Below, piece by piece: positions 39,248-46,412 of a stretch of DNA of 47,526 nt; position 1 is the stretch's first letter, and each line of letters begins with the position of its first letter. A model generated the notes under the pieces. The model searched no databases and had not been told where the DNA came from. It worked only from the letters and a program-made list of their open reading frames with translations. This stretch comes from a virus. The position numbers were made by a program, and so were the translations under genes. The stretch covers positions 1 through 47,526 of IMG/VR virus record IMGVR_UViG_3300017605_000337. One strand, 5' to 3'.

Positions 39248-40003
39248 GTGACGCACTGGTACATGGAGGACGGCACCCCGGTCTACGAGGTGCCACGAGC
39301 AGACGGCAAGGGCATGCGCGACCCGACGATTCGGGATGCGCGCAAGATGTCCCTCAAGCCCGGCAGCACATCCGTCATCCGCATGGCGGCTGCGCCGGGA
39401 CTGGAGCGGTGGAAGTGCGAGCAGGCGGTCTACTCCGCGCTCACGCTCACGCGCATCCCCGGTGAGACCGATGCAGAGTTCGTCGCCCGCGTGCTCGCGG
39501 ACTCGCGCGAGCAGGCGGAGAAGGCTGCTGAGGAAGGAACACGGATCCACAAGGCGATCGAGGATAGTCTGTCCTCTCGCCCGGTGGACCCGGCCTACGC
39601 CGCGCACGTCGCAGGAGTCAGGGCGTTGCTGCTGCGCGTGTGCGGCGAACAGGCTTGGGAGACGGAGCGTCCGCTAGCTTCCAGCCTCGGCTTCGGCAGC
39701 AAGCTCGACCTCTACAGCCCTGAGTGGCTGTGGGACTTCAAGGGCAAGGACGGCGACATCACCGCTTTGCAGGAGCAGAAGCTCTACGACGAGCACCTGA
39801 TGCAGCTTGCTGCTGGATTGATCTTGCTCGGTTACCCGTATGGGGGAACCCGCAAGGCGGGCATCATCTTTGTTAGTCGCACGCACCCTGGTCATTGCCA
39901 TGCGGTTACGGCAACGCAGGACGAACTCGTCAACGGGCACCTCATGTTCAAGGCGTGCCTCCAACTCTGGCAGGCGAAGAACAACTTCAACACGAGCTAC
40001 TGA
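39248..40003 (+). CDS. RecB-like PD-(D/E)XK exonuclease
   Basis: 251 aa from GTG 39248. The RecB-family pattern is visible: GTRIHKAIED with His101 (the GxxxH motif), E140, D154 in LGFGSKLDLYS, and the catalytic DFKGK (163-167), here with Lys165. LYDEHLMQLAAGLILLGYP fits the last family motif (QxxxY-like region). Phage members act as 5'->3' DNA exonucleases with an annealing protein, and an ERF gene lies 280 bases downstream. Length suits a single-domain phage exonuclease. This is a confident call by motifs. Confidence 0.85.
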   Translation: MTHWYMEDGTPVYEVPRADGKGMRDPTIRDARKMSLKPGSTSVIRMAAAPGLERWKCEQAVYSALTLTRIPGETDAEFVARVLADSREQAEKAAEEGTRIHKAIEDSLSSRPVDPAYAAHVAGVRALLLRVCGEQAWETERPLASSLGFGSKLDLYSPEWLWDFKGKDGDITALQEQKLYDEHLMQLAAGLILLGYPYGGTRKAGIIFVSRTHPGHCHAVTATQDELVNGHLMFKACLQLWQAKNNFNTSY

Positions 40004-40008
40004 CCAAC

Positions 40009-40281
40009 ATGAGCTTCCGATGTGTGTTTGAGTTCGAGTTCAACATCGGTATCACCCACGAACTGACGAGGCAGGTGAGCCATCTCCCTCGCGTCGAAGA
40101 AGGCTTCGTAGCGAGGTTTGGGAAGGAGATAGCCGCGCTGCGTGCGGCTGGTCGAGATGACACCGATTGGGACATCCAAAAGCTCAACATCATCCAAAAC
40201 TGTGAGTGGAGGGTCGCCTTCGTCCAGCATGTAATGACCGGCGACGCCCTCGAAGCCGAGGTAACGCTTGAGGAAATCTGA
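40009..40281 (+). CDS. Small unknown protein in recombination operon
   Basis: 90 aa from ATG 40009, five bases after the exonuclease stop. Rich in Glu/Arg/Phe with strands at the start (FRCVFEFEFNIGITHELTRQ), then helix (DWDIQKLNIIQNCEWRVAFVQ) and an acidic end (EAEVTLEEI). No known domain is visible. It may assist the exonuclease or ERF protein. A longer frame from 39895 is a shadow of the exonuclease gene. Confidence 0.68.
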   Translation: MSFRCVFEFEFNIGITHELTRQVSHLPRVEEGFVARFGKEIAALRAAGRDDTDWDIQKLNIIQNCEWRVAFVQHVMTGDALEAEVTLEEI

Positions 40282-40283
40282 CC

Positions 40284-40907
40284 ATGACGCACAAGACCAT
40301 CTTCGACGCCCTCCTGGCGATCCAGTCCGAGATCACCGAGCCCCCGAAGGACGGAGTGAACCCACACTTCCGCTCCACCTACGTCACCCTGCCGGGGTTG
40401 ATGGCGCACCTGCGACCTCTGTGCAACAAGCACGGTGTCCTGATGCTCCAGTCGATCGACGGCAACGACCTTCGCACCGACCTCACATGCGCCGGTCAGC
40501 CGGACAAGGCGCTCTCCAGCAAGTACCCGATCAAGCCCGCCAAGGATGACCCGCAGGGGTTCGGTTCCGCGGTCAAGTACGCGCGGCGCTACGCCCTCTG
40601 CACCATGTTCGGGATCAGCGGCGAGGATGACGACGACGGCAACGCCGCCAGCCACGCACCAGCGAAGGCTGCTGCCAAGCCCGCTCCGCAGAAGGCGGAG
40701 AAGGCTGCCGAGAAGCCCAAGGAGTTCGGCTACGACGAGGCGGTTGCGCAACTCAAGCAGTGCAAGACCTCGGCGCAGTTGGCAGCGGTGGGGCAGCGCA
40801 TCAAGGTGCTGTGGCCGTTCCTATCCGAAGTCGAGAAGAAGACGCTGACGGACCTCAAGCCGGCGGTCGAGGAACGCATCGCGATCGTGGAGGAGCCGGC
40901 GAAGTGA
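40284..40907 (+). CDS. ERF family single-strand annealing protein
   Basis: 207 aa. NPHFRSTYVTLPGLMAHL and PQGFGSAVKYARRYALC followed by MFGISGEDDDDG are the signature regions of the ERF superfamily (PF04404). ERF proteins bind and anneal ssDNA and drive phage recombination. The C-terminal third is an Ala/Lys/Pro-rich linker plus a helix with coiled-coil spacing (AVAQLKQCKTSAQLAAV). It works with the RecB-like nuclease and SSB encoded nearby. Confident. Confidence 0.92.
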   Translation: MTHKTIFDALLAIQSEITEPPKDGVNPHFRSTYVTLPGLMAHLRPLCNKHGVLMLQSIDGNDLRTDLTCAGQPDKALSSKYPIKPAKDDPQGFGSAVKYARRYALCTMFGISGEDDDDGNAASHAPAKAAAKPAPQKAEKAAEKPKEFGYDEAVAQLKQCKTSAQLAAVGQRIKVLWPFLSEVEKKTLTDLKPAVEERIAIVEEPAK

Positions 40908-41116
40908 CCAACAACTGGATCGACGTGACCTACAAGGCTCGCCGCAAGCACGCCAGGGACACTTGGCGGCTGCGCGGGGAAGCACAGCAGGCGTGCATCC
41001 GTGCCGGCATCTCGCGGTTCACGGTCGCACAACGGTTCGGGTTCCCTGCGACCAACTTCCGGTGGTACATGCTCACCGAGGAGCAGTGCCGCATTCTCCT
41101 CGCGGAGTACAGGTAG
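40904..41116 (+). CDS. Small HTH-like protein
   Basis: 70 aa from GTG 40904 (GTGA overlap). A basic N-terminal helix (YKARRKHARDTWRLRGEAQQA) and a second region GISRFTVAQRFGFPATNFRWYM read like an HTH: QRF as turn and NFRWYM as recognition helix. It could be a DNA-binding accessory protein in recombination. Confidence in the HTH is moderate. A longer frame from 40760 is a shadow of ERF. Confidence 0.68.
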   Translation: MTNNWIDVTYKARRKHARDTWRLRGEAQQACIRAGISRFTVAQRFGFPATNFRWYMLTEEQCRILLAEYR

Positions 41117-41118
41117 CC

Positions 41119-41322
41119 ATGCGCGACCACGCTCTCATCGAACAGGTTGCCTCCATGGCGGAAGAGATCACCAGCCTTCGCCTGCGTGTGCAGGCGCTGG
41201 AGGCGCAAGTCGCTGGCAAGCTGCCGATGCAGGACGAACGGCTGGCGATGCCGCCCAAGACTCACCACAAGCTCGCCAAGGACATCATCGAGATCCATGG
41301 TCAACAGTCGTCAAAAGGGTAA
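41119..41322 (+). CDS. Small coiled-coil protein
   Basis: 67 aa from ATG 41119, two bases after the previous stop. One heptad-rich helix (EQVASMAEEITSLRLRVQALEAQV) fits a dimeric coiled coil; the C-terminus KTHHKLAKDIIEIHGQQSSKG is basic. Its last 26 bases overlap the start of the Hjc-like gene in another frame. No function is evident. Confidence 0.65.
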   Translation: MRDHALIEQVASMAEEITSLRLRVQALEAQVAGKLPMQDERLAMPPKTHHKLAKDIIEIHGQQSSKG

Positions 41323-41656
41323 GCGCGTCGAGCGTGCAGCCGCTGCGGCGCTGAACGCCATCGGCTTCGAGACAAGGCGCGGGGTGCAGTACTCCGGCGG
41401 TCCTGAGTCTCCTGATGTCGTCGGCATTGCCGGGCTCCATATCGAGGTCAAGGGGGTCGAGAAGTTGAACATCGACAAGGCGATGGCGCAGTCGATCGCG
41501 GAGAGCGCCAAGGACGAAATCCCCGTCGTCCTGCACAAGAAGAACCGGGGCGACTGGCTGCTGACGCTGCGTCTCGACGACCTTGCATCCACCGTCAAGT
41601 TGCTCAACCAGCACTTCGACGTGATCCCCAAGCCATCCATCCACGAGAACCCATGA
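41297..41656 (+). CDS. Hjc-like PD-(D/E)XK nuclease (Holliday junction resolvase-like)
   Basis: 119 aa from ATG 41297; a longer frame from 41147 is a shadow of the coiled-coil gene. Glu12 in KRVERAAAAAL, P39-D40 in SPDVVG, and E50-V-K52 in HIEVKG form the active site of the archaeal-type Hjc/PDDEXK family; the spacing is as expected. Members in phages resolve branched DNA. Sitting between ERF and SSB genes it probably resolves recombination intermediates or cleans branches before packaging. Its stop overlaps the SSB start. Confidence 0.82.
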   Translation: MVNSRQKGKRVERAAAAALNAIGFETRRGVQYSGGPESPDVVGIAGLHIEVKGVEKLNIDKAMAQSIAESAKDEIPVVLHKKNRGDWLLTLRLDDLASTVKLLNQHFDVIPKPSIHENP

Positions 41657-42030
41657 GCAACTACAACACCGTCTACTTCGCGGGCACCGTCCGCAGCTTC
41701 GAGTCCAAGACCACGAGCAACGGCAACTCGTGGGGCATCGGCGTCCTTGCCATCCAGCAGAGGGGCAAGGGCGGCGATCCCAAGGAGGTCGGCGTCGAGT
41801 TCAAAGCGTTCGGTGGGCTCGCGGAGGAGCTTGCGGCGCTGGAGGGACGCGCGGTCGTGCTTATCTGCTCGCTGTCGCCCGAGGAGTGGGAATACAACGG
41901 CAAGACCTCGCGCAAGCTGGCGCTCCGGGTGGAGCACTACGCGATGCAGCCGACCGACGATCAGGAGGAGAGCGAAGCGGAGAAGGAGAAGTACGGGGAA
42001 CGCACCGAGGATCAGGACATCCCCTTCTAG
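41653..42030 (+). CDS. Single-stranded DNA-binding protein
   Basis: 125 aa from ATG 41653. An OB-fold pattern with VYFAGTVRSFESKT, then SWGIGVLAIQQRG and VGVEFKAFGGLAEELAAL, resembling phage SSBs. The acidic tail ends EDQDIPF, the conserved tip that binds host repair proteins. It coats ssDNA made by the exonuclease and acts with ERF. The family match is by tail and OB pattern, not a full alignment. Confidence 0.87.
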   Translation: MSNYNTVYFAGTVRSFESKTTSNGNSWGIGVLAIQQRGKGGDPKEVGVEFKAFGGLAEELAALEGRAVVLICSLSPEEWEYNGKTSRKLALRVEHYAMQPTDDQEESEAEKEKYGERTEDQDIPF

Positions 42031-42032
42031 CC

Positions 42033-42320
42033 ATGACCATCGATGAACAAGTCGCGGTTGCGCTGGGGTGGCCGCGAGACCTCACGCTCGAATGCCCAGA
42101 GTTCTCCACCGACTGGAGCCTCCTTCCGCAGTTGCTGGCGTGGCTGACGCGCGAGAACGAAGTGGGGATCGACGCACGCGAAGGTCATGTCGATGCTCAG
42201 GCTTACCTCAACACCGACAACTCGCAACTACGCAGTTGGGTCGAAGCCAAAGGCGACACCCTGCCGCTCGCCCTCTGCCGCCTCGTCCTGGCCGTGCGGG
42301 CAAGGGAGGAAGGCAAGTGA
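42033..42320 (+). CDS. Small alpha-beta sandwich-like phage protein
   Basis: 95 aa from ATG 42033. CPEFSTDWSLLPQLLAWL and the C-terminal AKGDTLPLALCRLVLAVRA resemble the small phage ABA sandwich domain (PF18066), in which the last helix has G-D-T-x-P-L-A-x-C-R. The middle (ENEVGIDAREGHVDAQAYL) is short. Function unknown. It is coupled to the next gene by GTGA. A longer frame from 41730 is a shadow of SSB. Confidence 0.7.
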   Translation: MTIDEQVAVALGWPRDLTLECPEFSTDWSLLPQLLAWLTRENEVGIDAREGHVDAQAYLNTDNSQLRSWVEAKGDTLPLALCRLVLAVRAREEGK

Positions 42321-42556
42321 ACGACCGGCAAGCTAGACGCGCGCTCAACGCCTTGCAGCAGGCGGTCGAGATCATCACCGATGCGGCGTCCTACTGCGAC
42401 GACATCAAGCCTGCGCAGGATGCGAGGCGCAAGATATGCGAACGGCTGATGCCGATTCTTGCGAGGGCTGATGCCTTCGAGGCTGACGCCTTGATGGCGG
42501 TGGTCACCGACTTCGTTCAAGATATCCAAGCCAATAGGGAGAAGCGCTATGGGTAA
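42317..42556 (+). CDS. Small helical protein
   Basis: 79 aa from GTG 42317. All helical: RQARRALNALQQAVEIITDA, then CDDIKPAQDARRKICERLMPIL and DALMAVVTDFVQDI. Two Cys separated by about 20 residues do not form a zinc motif. It overlaps the next gene by eight bases. Unknown function. Confidence 0.68.
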   Translation: MNDRQARRALNALQQAVEIITDAASYCDDIKPAQDARRKICERLMPILARADAFEADALMAVVTDFVQDIQANREKRYG

Positions 42557-43130
42557 CGACCGCGAACAGGCGATCGAGGCGTGGATGGCGCGCGTCGACG
42601 ACGCGATGCTGTCCTTCGACCACTCGTGGGGCTTGCCCGACACCGCGTCGTGCCAGCCGTTCGGTCAGCATGAGAAGCACGCCGCCGTGCGCAAGGTGCT
42701 GCGCGAAGCCGTCGCGCTCATGCGCTCCGCGCCGCCGGCACCGGCTGAGTGGGAGACGACGATGCGAGAGCTCTTGCAGGTCGTGGCCATGCTCCCCGAG
42801 GACGACCTGCCGATCTACATCATTGATCCATACGGTGTGATTGGCGACGCGTTAGATCTACTCGGCGAGTCGCGTCAGCCGGACATCTACAGGGCTCTGC
42901 ATCGGTGCGTCGGGTTCCCTGATCCTGGAGAGAAGAAGCCTACGCCGCCCGCGCCGCCGGCCCCCGATGCGGTCGCCGAGTTGCGGGCGCTGGTGGCCGA
43001 GATGGACAAGAAGGAGAACCGCATGTTCGGGCTCAGCTATGAGGAGAAGGTGTGGCGCACGAAAATCCGAGAGCGCATCGCCGCCCTGACCAAGCCGCGC
43101 GACCGCGCCGAGGTTCAGGAGGGATCGTGA
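42549..43130 (+). CDS. Unknown accessory protein
   Basis: 193 aa from ATG 42549. An N-terminal helical region (AIEAWMARVDDAMLSFDH), a Cys/Gln/His-rich patch, then a helix (AVRKVLREAVALMRS) and Pro-rich linkers (APPAPAE, PTPPAPPAP). A strand-like YIIDPYGVIGDALDLL sits mid-protein and a coiled helix (ALVAEMDKKENRM) near the end. It reads as several small units joined by linkers. No family is recognised. Confidence 0.65.
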   Translation: MGNDREQAIEAWMARVDDAMLSFDHSWGLPDTASCQPFGQHEKHAAVRKVLREAVALMRSAPPAPAEWETTMRELLQVVAMLPEDDLPIYIIDPYGVIGDALDLLGESRQPDIYRALHRCVGFPDPGEKKPTPPAPPAPDAVAELRALVAEMDKKENRMFGLSYEEKVWRTKIRERIAALTKPRDRAEVQEGS

Positions 43131-43438
43131 GCAAGCAGCATCCCTACACGGCGAAGCGTGCCGATGATGCCTACACCGCCTATAACTGGAACGACGGCGA
43201 TCGCGGTTCCGACGTTGTGTGCCATTCGCAGTGGATCGCTCGCAACGCCAAGACGCAGCCATGCGCCGGCAACGGCGCTGGTATGGGGCACGAAGTAGAG
43301 GCTGGTGAGCGCATGCTCGTGCAGAAGGCCCTTGTCGATGGCAGTTGGTGCGGCTACCGGCTTTGTCTGGAGTGCTGCGACAAGTGGCTCGACGAGTTGG
43401 AGGGGATCGACCGCGCCGAGTCACAGGAGGAAGCATGA
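43127..43438 (+). CDS. Cys-rich unknown protein
   Basis: 103 aa from GTG 43127 (GTGA overlap). Cys lie in VVCHSQW, QPCAGNG and, at the end, WCGYRLCLECCDKW, enough for one zinc site. Aromatic residues dominate the N-terminal half. The C-terminus is acidic (ELEGIDRAESQEEA). Unknown function; probably a small metal-binding accessory protein. Confidence 0.65.
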   Translation: MSKQHPYTAKRADDAYTAYNWNDGDRGSDVVCHSQWIARNAKTQPCAGNGAGMGHEVEAGERMLVQKALVDGSWCGYRLCLECCDKWLDELEGIDRAESQEEA

Positions 43439-43872
43439 CCGAAACCGAAAGCGGCCTCGTCGCGCACGCCCGCGTCGAGCTTGAAGCCATCGGCGCATTC
43501 GACAAGGACAAGGATTTCTACGGCGGCATGACCGGCAATGCCGTCTTGGAACTCGTGTGCGTTTTCGCCGCGCAAGGGCACAGCGGCATGAGCGCGAGTC
43601 TCGTGCGCAGCCTGTTCGCTAAGGTCGCTGCCTACGAGCCGCTGTGCCCGATCACCGGGGCCGATAGCGAGTGGTTCGAGGTCAGCGACGGCGTGTGGCA
43701 GAACCGGCGTTGCTCGCATGTATTCAAGGGTGCGGACGGCGTGGCCTACGACATCCAAGGGCGCGTCTTCCGCAACAAGAAGAACGGCCACAGCTACACC
43801 AACATCGACAGCCGTGTGCCTGTGACGTTCCCCTACACGCCGAAGTCGGAAGTCGTGGACGTGGACGAGTGA
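43435..43872 (+). CDS. Conserved phage protein, unknown
   Basis: 145 aa from ATG 43435 (ATGA overlap); a longer frame from 43345 is a shadow. AVLELVCVFAAQGHSGMSASLV and YEPLCPITGADSEWFEV match a pattern I have seen in many phage accessory proteins: a helix followed by P-L-x-P-I-T-G and a W. The C-terminal CSHVFKGADGVAYDIQGRVF has strands. It is likely a small regulatory or host-targeting factor; no function is known to me. Confidence 0.72.
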   Translation: MTETESGLVAHARVELEAIGAFDKDKDFYGGMTGNAVLELVCVFAAQGHSGMSASLVRSLFAKVAAYEPLCPITGADSEWFEVSDGVWQNRRCSHVFKGADGVAYDIQGRVFRNKKNGHSYTNIDSRVPVTFPYTPKSEVVDVDE

Positions 43873-43874
43873 CC

Positions 43875-44078
43875 ATGACCATCACCGAGGAACAGAAAGC
43901 ACTCGCCACCGACGCCACTGTCTTGTGCGTTCGCCTGCGCGCGGCTGGGCTGCTCGCCACTGCGCAACGCATGGAGGCAGTAGTCCGCATGATCGGCTGG
44001 GAGATGGCTGGCGACATCTCCGGCTGCATCAAGGCAGAGGCTCGCGAGGCTGAGAAGGCACGGAGGGCAAGGAAATGA
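43875..44078 (+). CDS. Small helical protein, start region duplicated
   Basis: 67 aa from ATG 43875. MTITEEQKALATDATVLC leads into a helix (LRAAGLLATAQRMEAVVRM), and a basic tail ends EKARRARK. The first 21 bases of the coding sequence are identical to those of the next gene at 44075. It overlaps that gene by ATGA. Unknown function. Confidence 0.65.
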   Translation: MTITEEQKALATDATVLCVRLRAAGLLATAQRMEAVVRMIGWEMAGDISGCIKAEAREAEKARRARK

Positions 44079-44491
44079 CCATCACCGAGGAACAGGTCCG
44101 CGCGCTGCTGGCGGCGGAGGCGAAGGTGCCGAGGAAGGCTCGCGCCTTGTGGAAGGCGGTGACCGGGCACTCCGTCATCGGCGCGCAGTTGACGCAGGAC
44201 GACGTTGACTTTTTCGACCGTGTGATGGACGCGCGCACGTTCGTCGCTGTTGCACGTCGGCACGCCCGCCCCCTCGCCGAGTCCTGGCTGGCGCAGCGGG
44301 CGCGCATCGCGGAGTTGGAGCAGGGCGCGGAGATCAACGCACTGCGATTCCGCGCGGTGTGCGACATCGCCGACAAGCGGCAAGCCCGCATCGCGGAGTT
44401 GGAGGCGCTGCTGCGGCGGGTGCTGGTGGTTCCGCTCAGTGACGCGGTGCTCATGGAGATAGAGGCGGCGATGACCGCCAAGGAGACCTAA
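44075..44491 (+). CDS. Coiled-coil protein, start region duplicated
   Basis: 138 aa from ATG 44075, starting MTITEEQ as in the previous gene. A helical N-terminal half, then two copies of RIAELE in a coiled coil (about 75-115), the second followed by ALLRRV, a segment whose DNA is repeated in the next gene. The C-terminus has VLMEIEAAMTAKET. It looks like a recently duplicated gene family. Unknown function. The stop overlaps the next ATG (TAATG). Confidence 0.68.
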   Translation: MTITEEQVRALLAAEAKVPRKARALWKAVTGHSVIGAQLTQDDVDFFDRVMDARTFVAVARRHARPLAESWLAQRARIAELEQGAEINALRFRAVCDIADKRQARIAELEALLRRVLVVPLSDAVLMEIEAAMTAKET

Positions 44492-44733
44492 TGGACGCAT
44501 CCTTCGAGATCCAAGTGCTCACCGGCACCGTGAAGCTGTTGCAAGCTCGGGTCGCCGAACTGGAGGCGCTGCTGCGGCGGGTGAGCGAGCGCGAGATTCG
44601 GCACACAGAGGGCACGGACGAGTTCTGCATGCTCGTCACGCACCCATACCGCGACGGTGTCCGATGCACCTGCGGCGCGCTTGAACTAGAGGCGGCGATC
44701 GAACAGGCCCTCGCGGCCGGGGAGGCGACGTGA
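44491..44733 (+). CDS. Small coiled-coil protein with Cys pair
   Basis: 80 aa. After MDASFEIQVLTGTVK a helix with VAELEALLRRVSERE, partly encoded by a 23-base sequence shared with the preceding gene. VRCTCGALELEAAIEQAL follows, with a CxC pair. The N-terminal part is strand-like. It could dimerise with its upstream relative. Unknown function. It overlaps the next gene by GTGA. Confidence 0.65.
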   Translation: MDASFEIQVLTGTVKLLQARVAELEALLRRVSEREIRHTEGTDEFCMLVTHPYRDGVRCTCGALELEAAIEQALAAGEAT

Positions 44734-44981
44734 GCGATACCCGTGTTGGTTCTGGCTGGGGCATCTACGACGAGTGGGACCGCAGGACGCGGTGCCACCC
44801 ATGCTGCGGCGCGCACGTCATTCGGCATGAGAATGGCGTGACGTGGCTGGAGCACGGTAGCGAATACGGCGAGGAGGCGAACTTGGAGATCAACTACTGC
44901 CCGCACTGCGGCAAGAAGCCGGAGCCTCAGCGGCCCAAGACCGAAGGCATCCTCGTGCCCAAGGAGGCGACCGATGGCTAA
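44730..44981 (+). CDS. Zinc-ribbon-like protein
   Basis: 83 aa from GTG 44730. CHPCCG and CPHCG lie about 43 residues apart: two CxxC pairs able to bind one zinc. The middle (HVIRHENGVTWLEHGSEYGEEANLEINY) is strand-rich. Small phage proteins of this layout include restriction-alleviation-like zinc ribbons, but the spacing is longer than in Lar. Unknown function. Confidence 0.68.
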   Translation: MSDTRVGSGWGIYDEWDRRTRCHPCCGAHVIRHENGVTWLEHGSEYGEEANLEINYCPHCGKKPEPQRPKTEGILVPKEATDG

Positions 44982-45180
44982 GGCGAAGAAGAAGAAGCCG
45001 CCGTTCAAGGCGGTGGATGCGTGGGCGGTGGTATCTCCTAACGGCAACTTCGGCGAGCCGCGGGTTGAGGACGTGTGCCTCTACATCTTGCACGCGAAAC
45101 GGCTGACCATGGCCACCACGCTCAGGGTCCACCCCTGCCGCATCGTCCCGCGCAAGAGCAAGCGGAGGGTGCGAAAGTGA
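44974..45180 (+). CDS. Small basic protein
   Basis: 68 aa from ATG 44974, overlapping the upstream stop by eight bases. Ends are very basic (MAKAKKKKPP and RIVPRKSKRRVRK). The centre has short strands (DAWAVVSPNGNFGEP, VCLYILHAKRLTMATTLRV). It resembles small beta-strand phage proteins that bind RNA or ribosomes, on charge alone. Unknown function. Confidence 0.65.
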   Translation: MAKAKKKKPPFKAVDAWAVVSPNGNFGEPRVEDVCLYILHAKRLTMATTLRVHPCRIVPRKSKRRVRK

Positions 45181-45635
45181 GCGACGACGACGTGCTCCAG
45201 CCCTACGGCAACGAGACCGCCGACTCCCGAATCCGGAGCTTGGTAAGCGACAACTGGAGGTTGCGCCAAGAAATGAAGGCGATCATCGACTCGATGGGCG
45301 GTGAGCCCAACCCTGACATCACGCCCGGCTACCGCCCGCTGTCCAACAAGATCATGCGCCAGCGCCGCCGGCTGCGAGAGCTTGAGGAGTTGCAGGCGCA
45401 GCATTCCAACGAGTGGGCTCGTTGTCGCGCCCAGCTTGCCGAACTCAAGCAGCACATCGACAAGGACTGCACGGCTTCCGACGCGCTCACCCGACTGTGG
45501 TGCGCGCTCGGCTTCGGCTTCCTGACGACTGCGGTGATGCAGTTCATGGTGCCGCGTGCGATGGCGATGGACCTCGGCACCTTGGTCGGGATCGTCTACT
45601 GGCTGACGGCGTGGATCTTCCGGAGGCGGCCGTGA
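45177..45635 (+). CDS. Coiled-coil protein with two C-terminal membrane segments
   Basis: 152 aa from GTG 45177 (GTGA overlap). Long coiled coil (NWRLRQEMKAIIDSM, then RQRRRLRELEELQAQHSNEWARCR) for two thirds of the length, then two hydrophobic segments (ALGFGFLTTAVMQFMV and LGTLVGIVYWLTAWIF) separated by a short loop, ending RRRP. This is a tail-anchored hairpin topology. Such proteins in early blocks may act at the inner membrane, for example in superinfection exclusion; this is inference. Confidence 0.68.
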   Translation: MSDDDVLQPYGNETADSRIRSLVSDNWRLRQEMKAIIDSMGGEPNPDITPGYRPLSNKIMRQRRRLRELEELQAQHSNEWARCRAQLAELKQHIDKDCTASDALTRLWCALGFGFLTTAVMQFMVPRAMAMDLGTLVGIVYWLTAWIFRRRP

Positions 45636-45835
45636 AGAAGGAACCAATCTCCGGGTTCTACAGATTCGACGACTCGAACGACGAGGTGCGTTGGCGCGTC
45701 AGGGTCGGCAGCGAGCATGTCGATTTCGTGCTCATGCCGGCGAAGGGAAAGACATCGAAGGACATCTTGAGCACGCTGAGCGGCGTTCGCGTGGAAGAGT
45801 CGTTACCGCCGGAGAACAAGGAGGTCGGCAAGTGA
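45632..45835 (+). CDS. Small beta-rich protein
   Basis: 67 aa from GTG 45632 (GTGA overlap). EVRWRVRVGSEHVDFVLMPA is strand-rich; the rest (SKDILSTLSGVRVEESLPPEN) has a short helix. No family is recognised. It lies before the SLOG gene, with which it overlaps, so the two are probably made together. Confidence 0.65.
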   Translation: MKKEPISGFYRFDDSNDEVRWRVRVGSEHVDFVLMPAKGKTSKDILSTLSGVRVEESLPPENKEVGK

Positions 45836-46185
45836 AGGTGCTCGTGTGCGGCGGGCGGGACTTCGGAGACACGGAAGCGGTCTATGCCGCTCTGGAAGCC
45901 ATCAACGCCAAGCAGAAGATCACCTTCATCGTGACCGGCGACGCGACAGGCGCTGATGTGCGGGCGAAGTGGTGGGCACACAACCGATGCGCTGGTGGCT
46001 ATGCGATCTACCACGCTCCGTGGCCCTTGCGAGGACTCATAGCCGGCCCCATCCGCAACCAGCGCATGCTCGACGACAACCCGGACATCGCGCTCGTGGT
46101 CGCGTTCCCGGGCGGCAAGGGCACCGCCGACATGGTGCGCAGGGCACGGAAGAAGGGCATCGAGATCAAGGAGATCGGCAAGTGA
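45832..46185 (+). CDS. SLOG (YspA/cpYpsA-like, DUF2493) nucleotide-binding protein
   Basis: 117 aa from GTG 45832. The SLOG Rossmann pattern is clear: VLVCGGRDFGD (residues 3-13) as first strand and phosphate loop, TGDATGADVRAKWWA (35-49) as the GxxxGxD-type second motif, GPIRNQRML (72-80), and PGGKGTADMVRRA (93-105) as the phosphate-binding PGG-x-GT. Members bind nucleotide-derived ligands, and several are linked to signalling or conflict systems. The length is a single domain. It might sequester or process a signalling nucleotide; that is inference. Confidence 0.85.
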   Translation: MKVLVCGGRDFGDTEAVYAALEAINAKQKITFIVTGDATGADVRAKWWAHNRCAGGYAIYHAPWPLRGLIAGPIRNQRMLDDNPDIALVVAFPGGKGTADMVRRARKKGIEIKEIGK

Positions 46186-46412
46186 GCATTCTCGGCAGGC
46201 AACTTTCCCTCAACGACGACAGCCGCGTTGGCACGTGCAGCCTGTGCGGCGGCGACGTCATGGCGATCAGGACCTACTGGGGCGTCGGTCCGATTCCACG
46301 ACCGCAGTGCAACCGCTGCGGCGCGGTCATGGATAGCCCGATGTTCGACGACGTGGTGCCGATGCGGCGGAACCCGATCAGGAACGGCGAGAACAAGGAG
46401 ACCAGCAAGTGA
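46182..46412 (+). CDS. Zinc-ribbon protein
   Basis: 76 aa from GTG 46182. CSLCG and CNRCG are 25 residues apart, both CxxC, consistent with a zinc ribbon. Between them, VMAIRTYWGVGPIPRPQ forms strands. The C-terminus has PMRRNPIRNGENKETSK. Layout is close to Lar-type restriction alleviation proteins but without full motif match. It overlaps both neighbours by GTGA. Confidence 0.7.
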   Translation: MSILGRQLSLNDDSRVGTCSLCGGDVMAIRTYWGVGPIPRPQCNRCGAVMDSPMFDDVVPMRRNPIRNGENKETSK

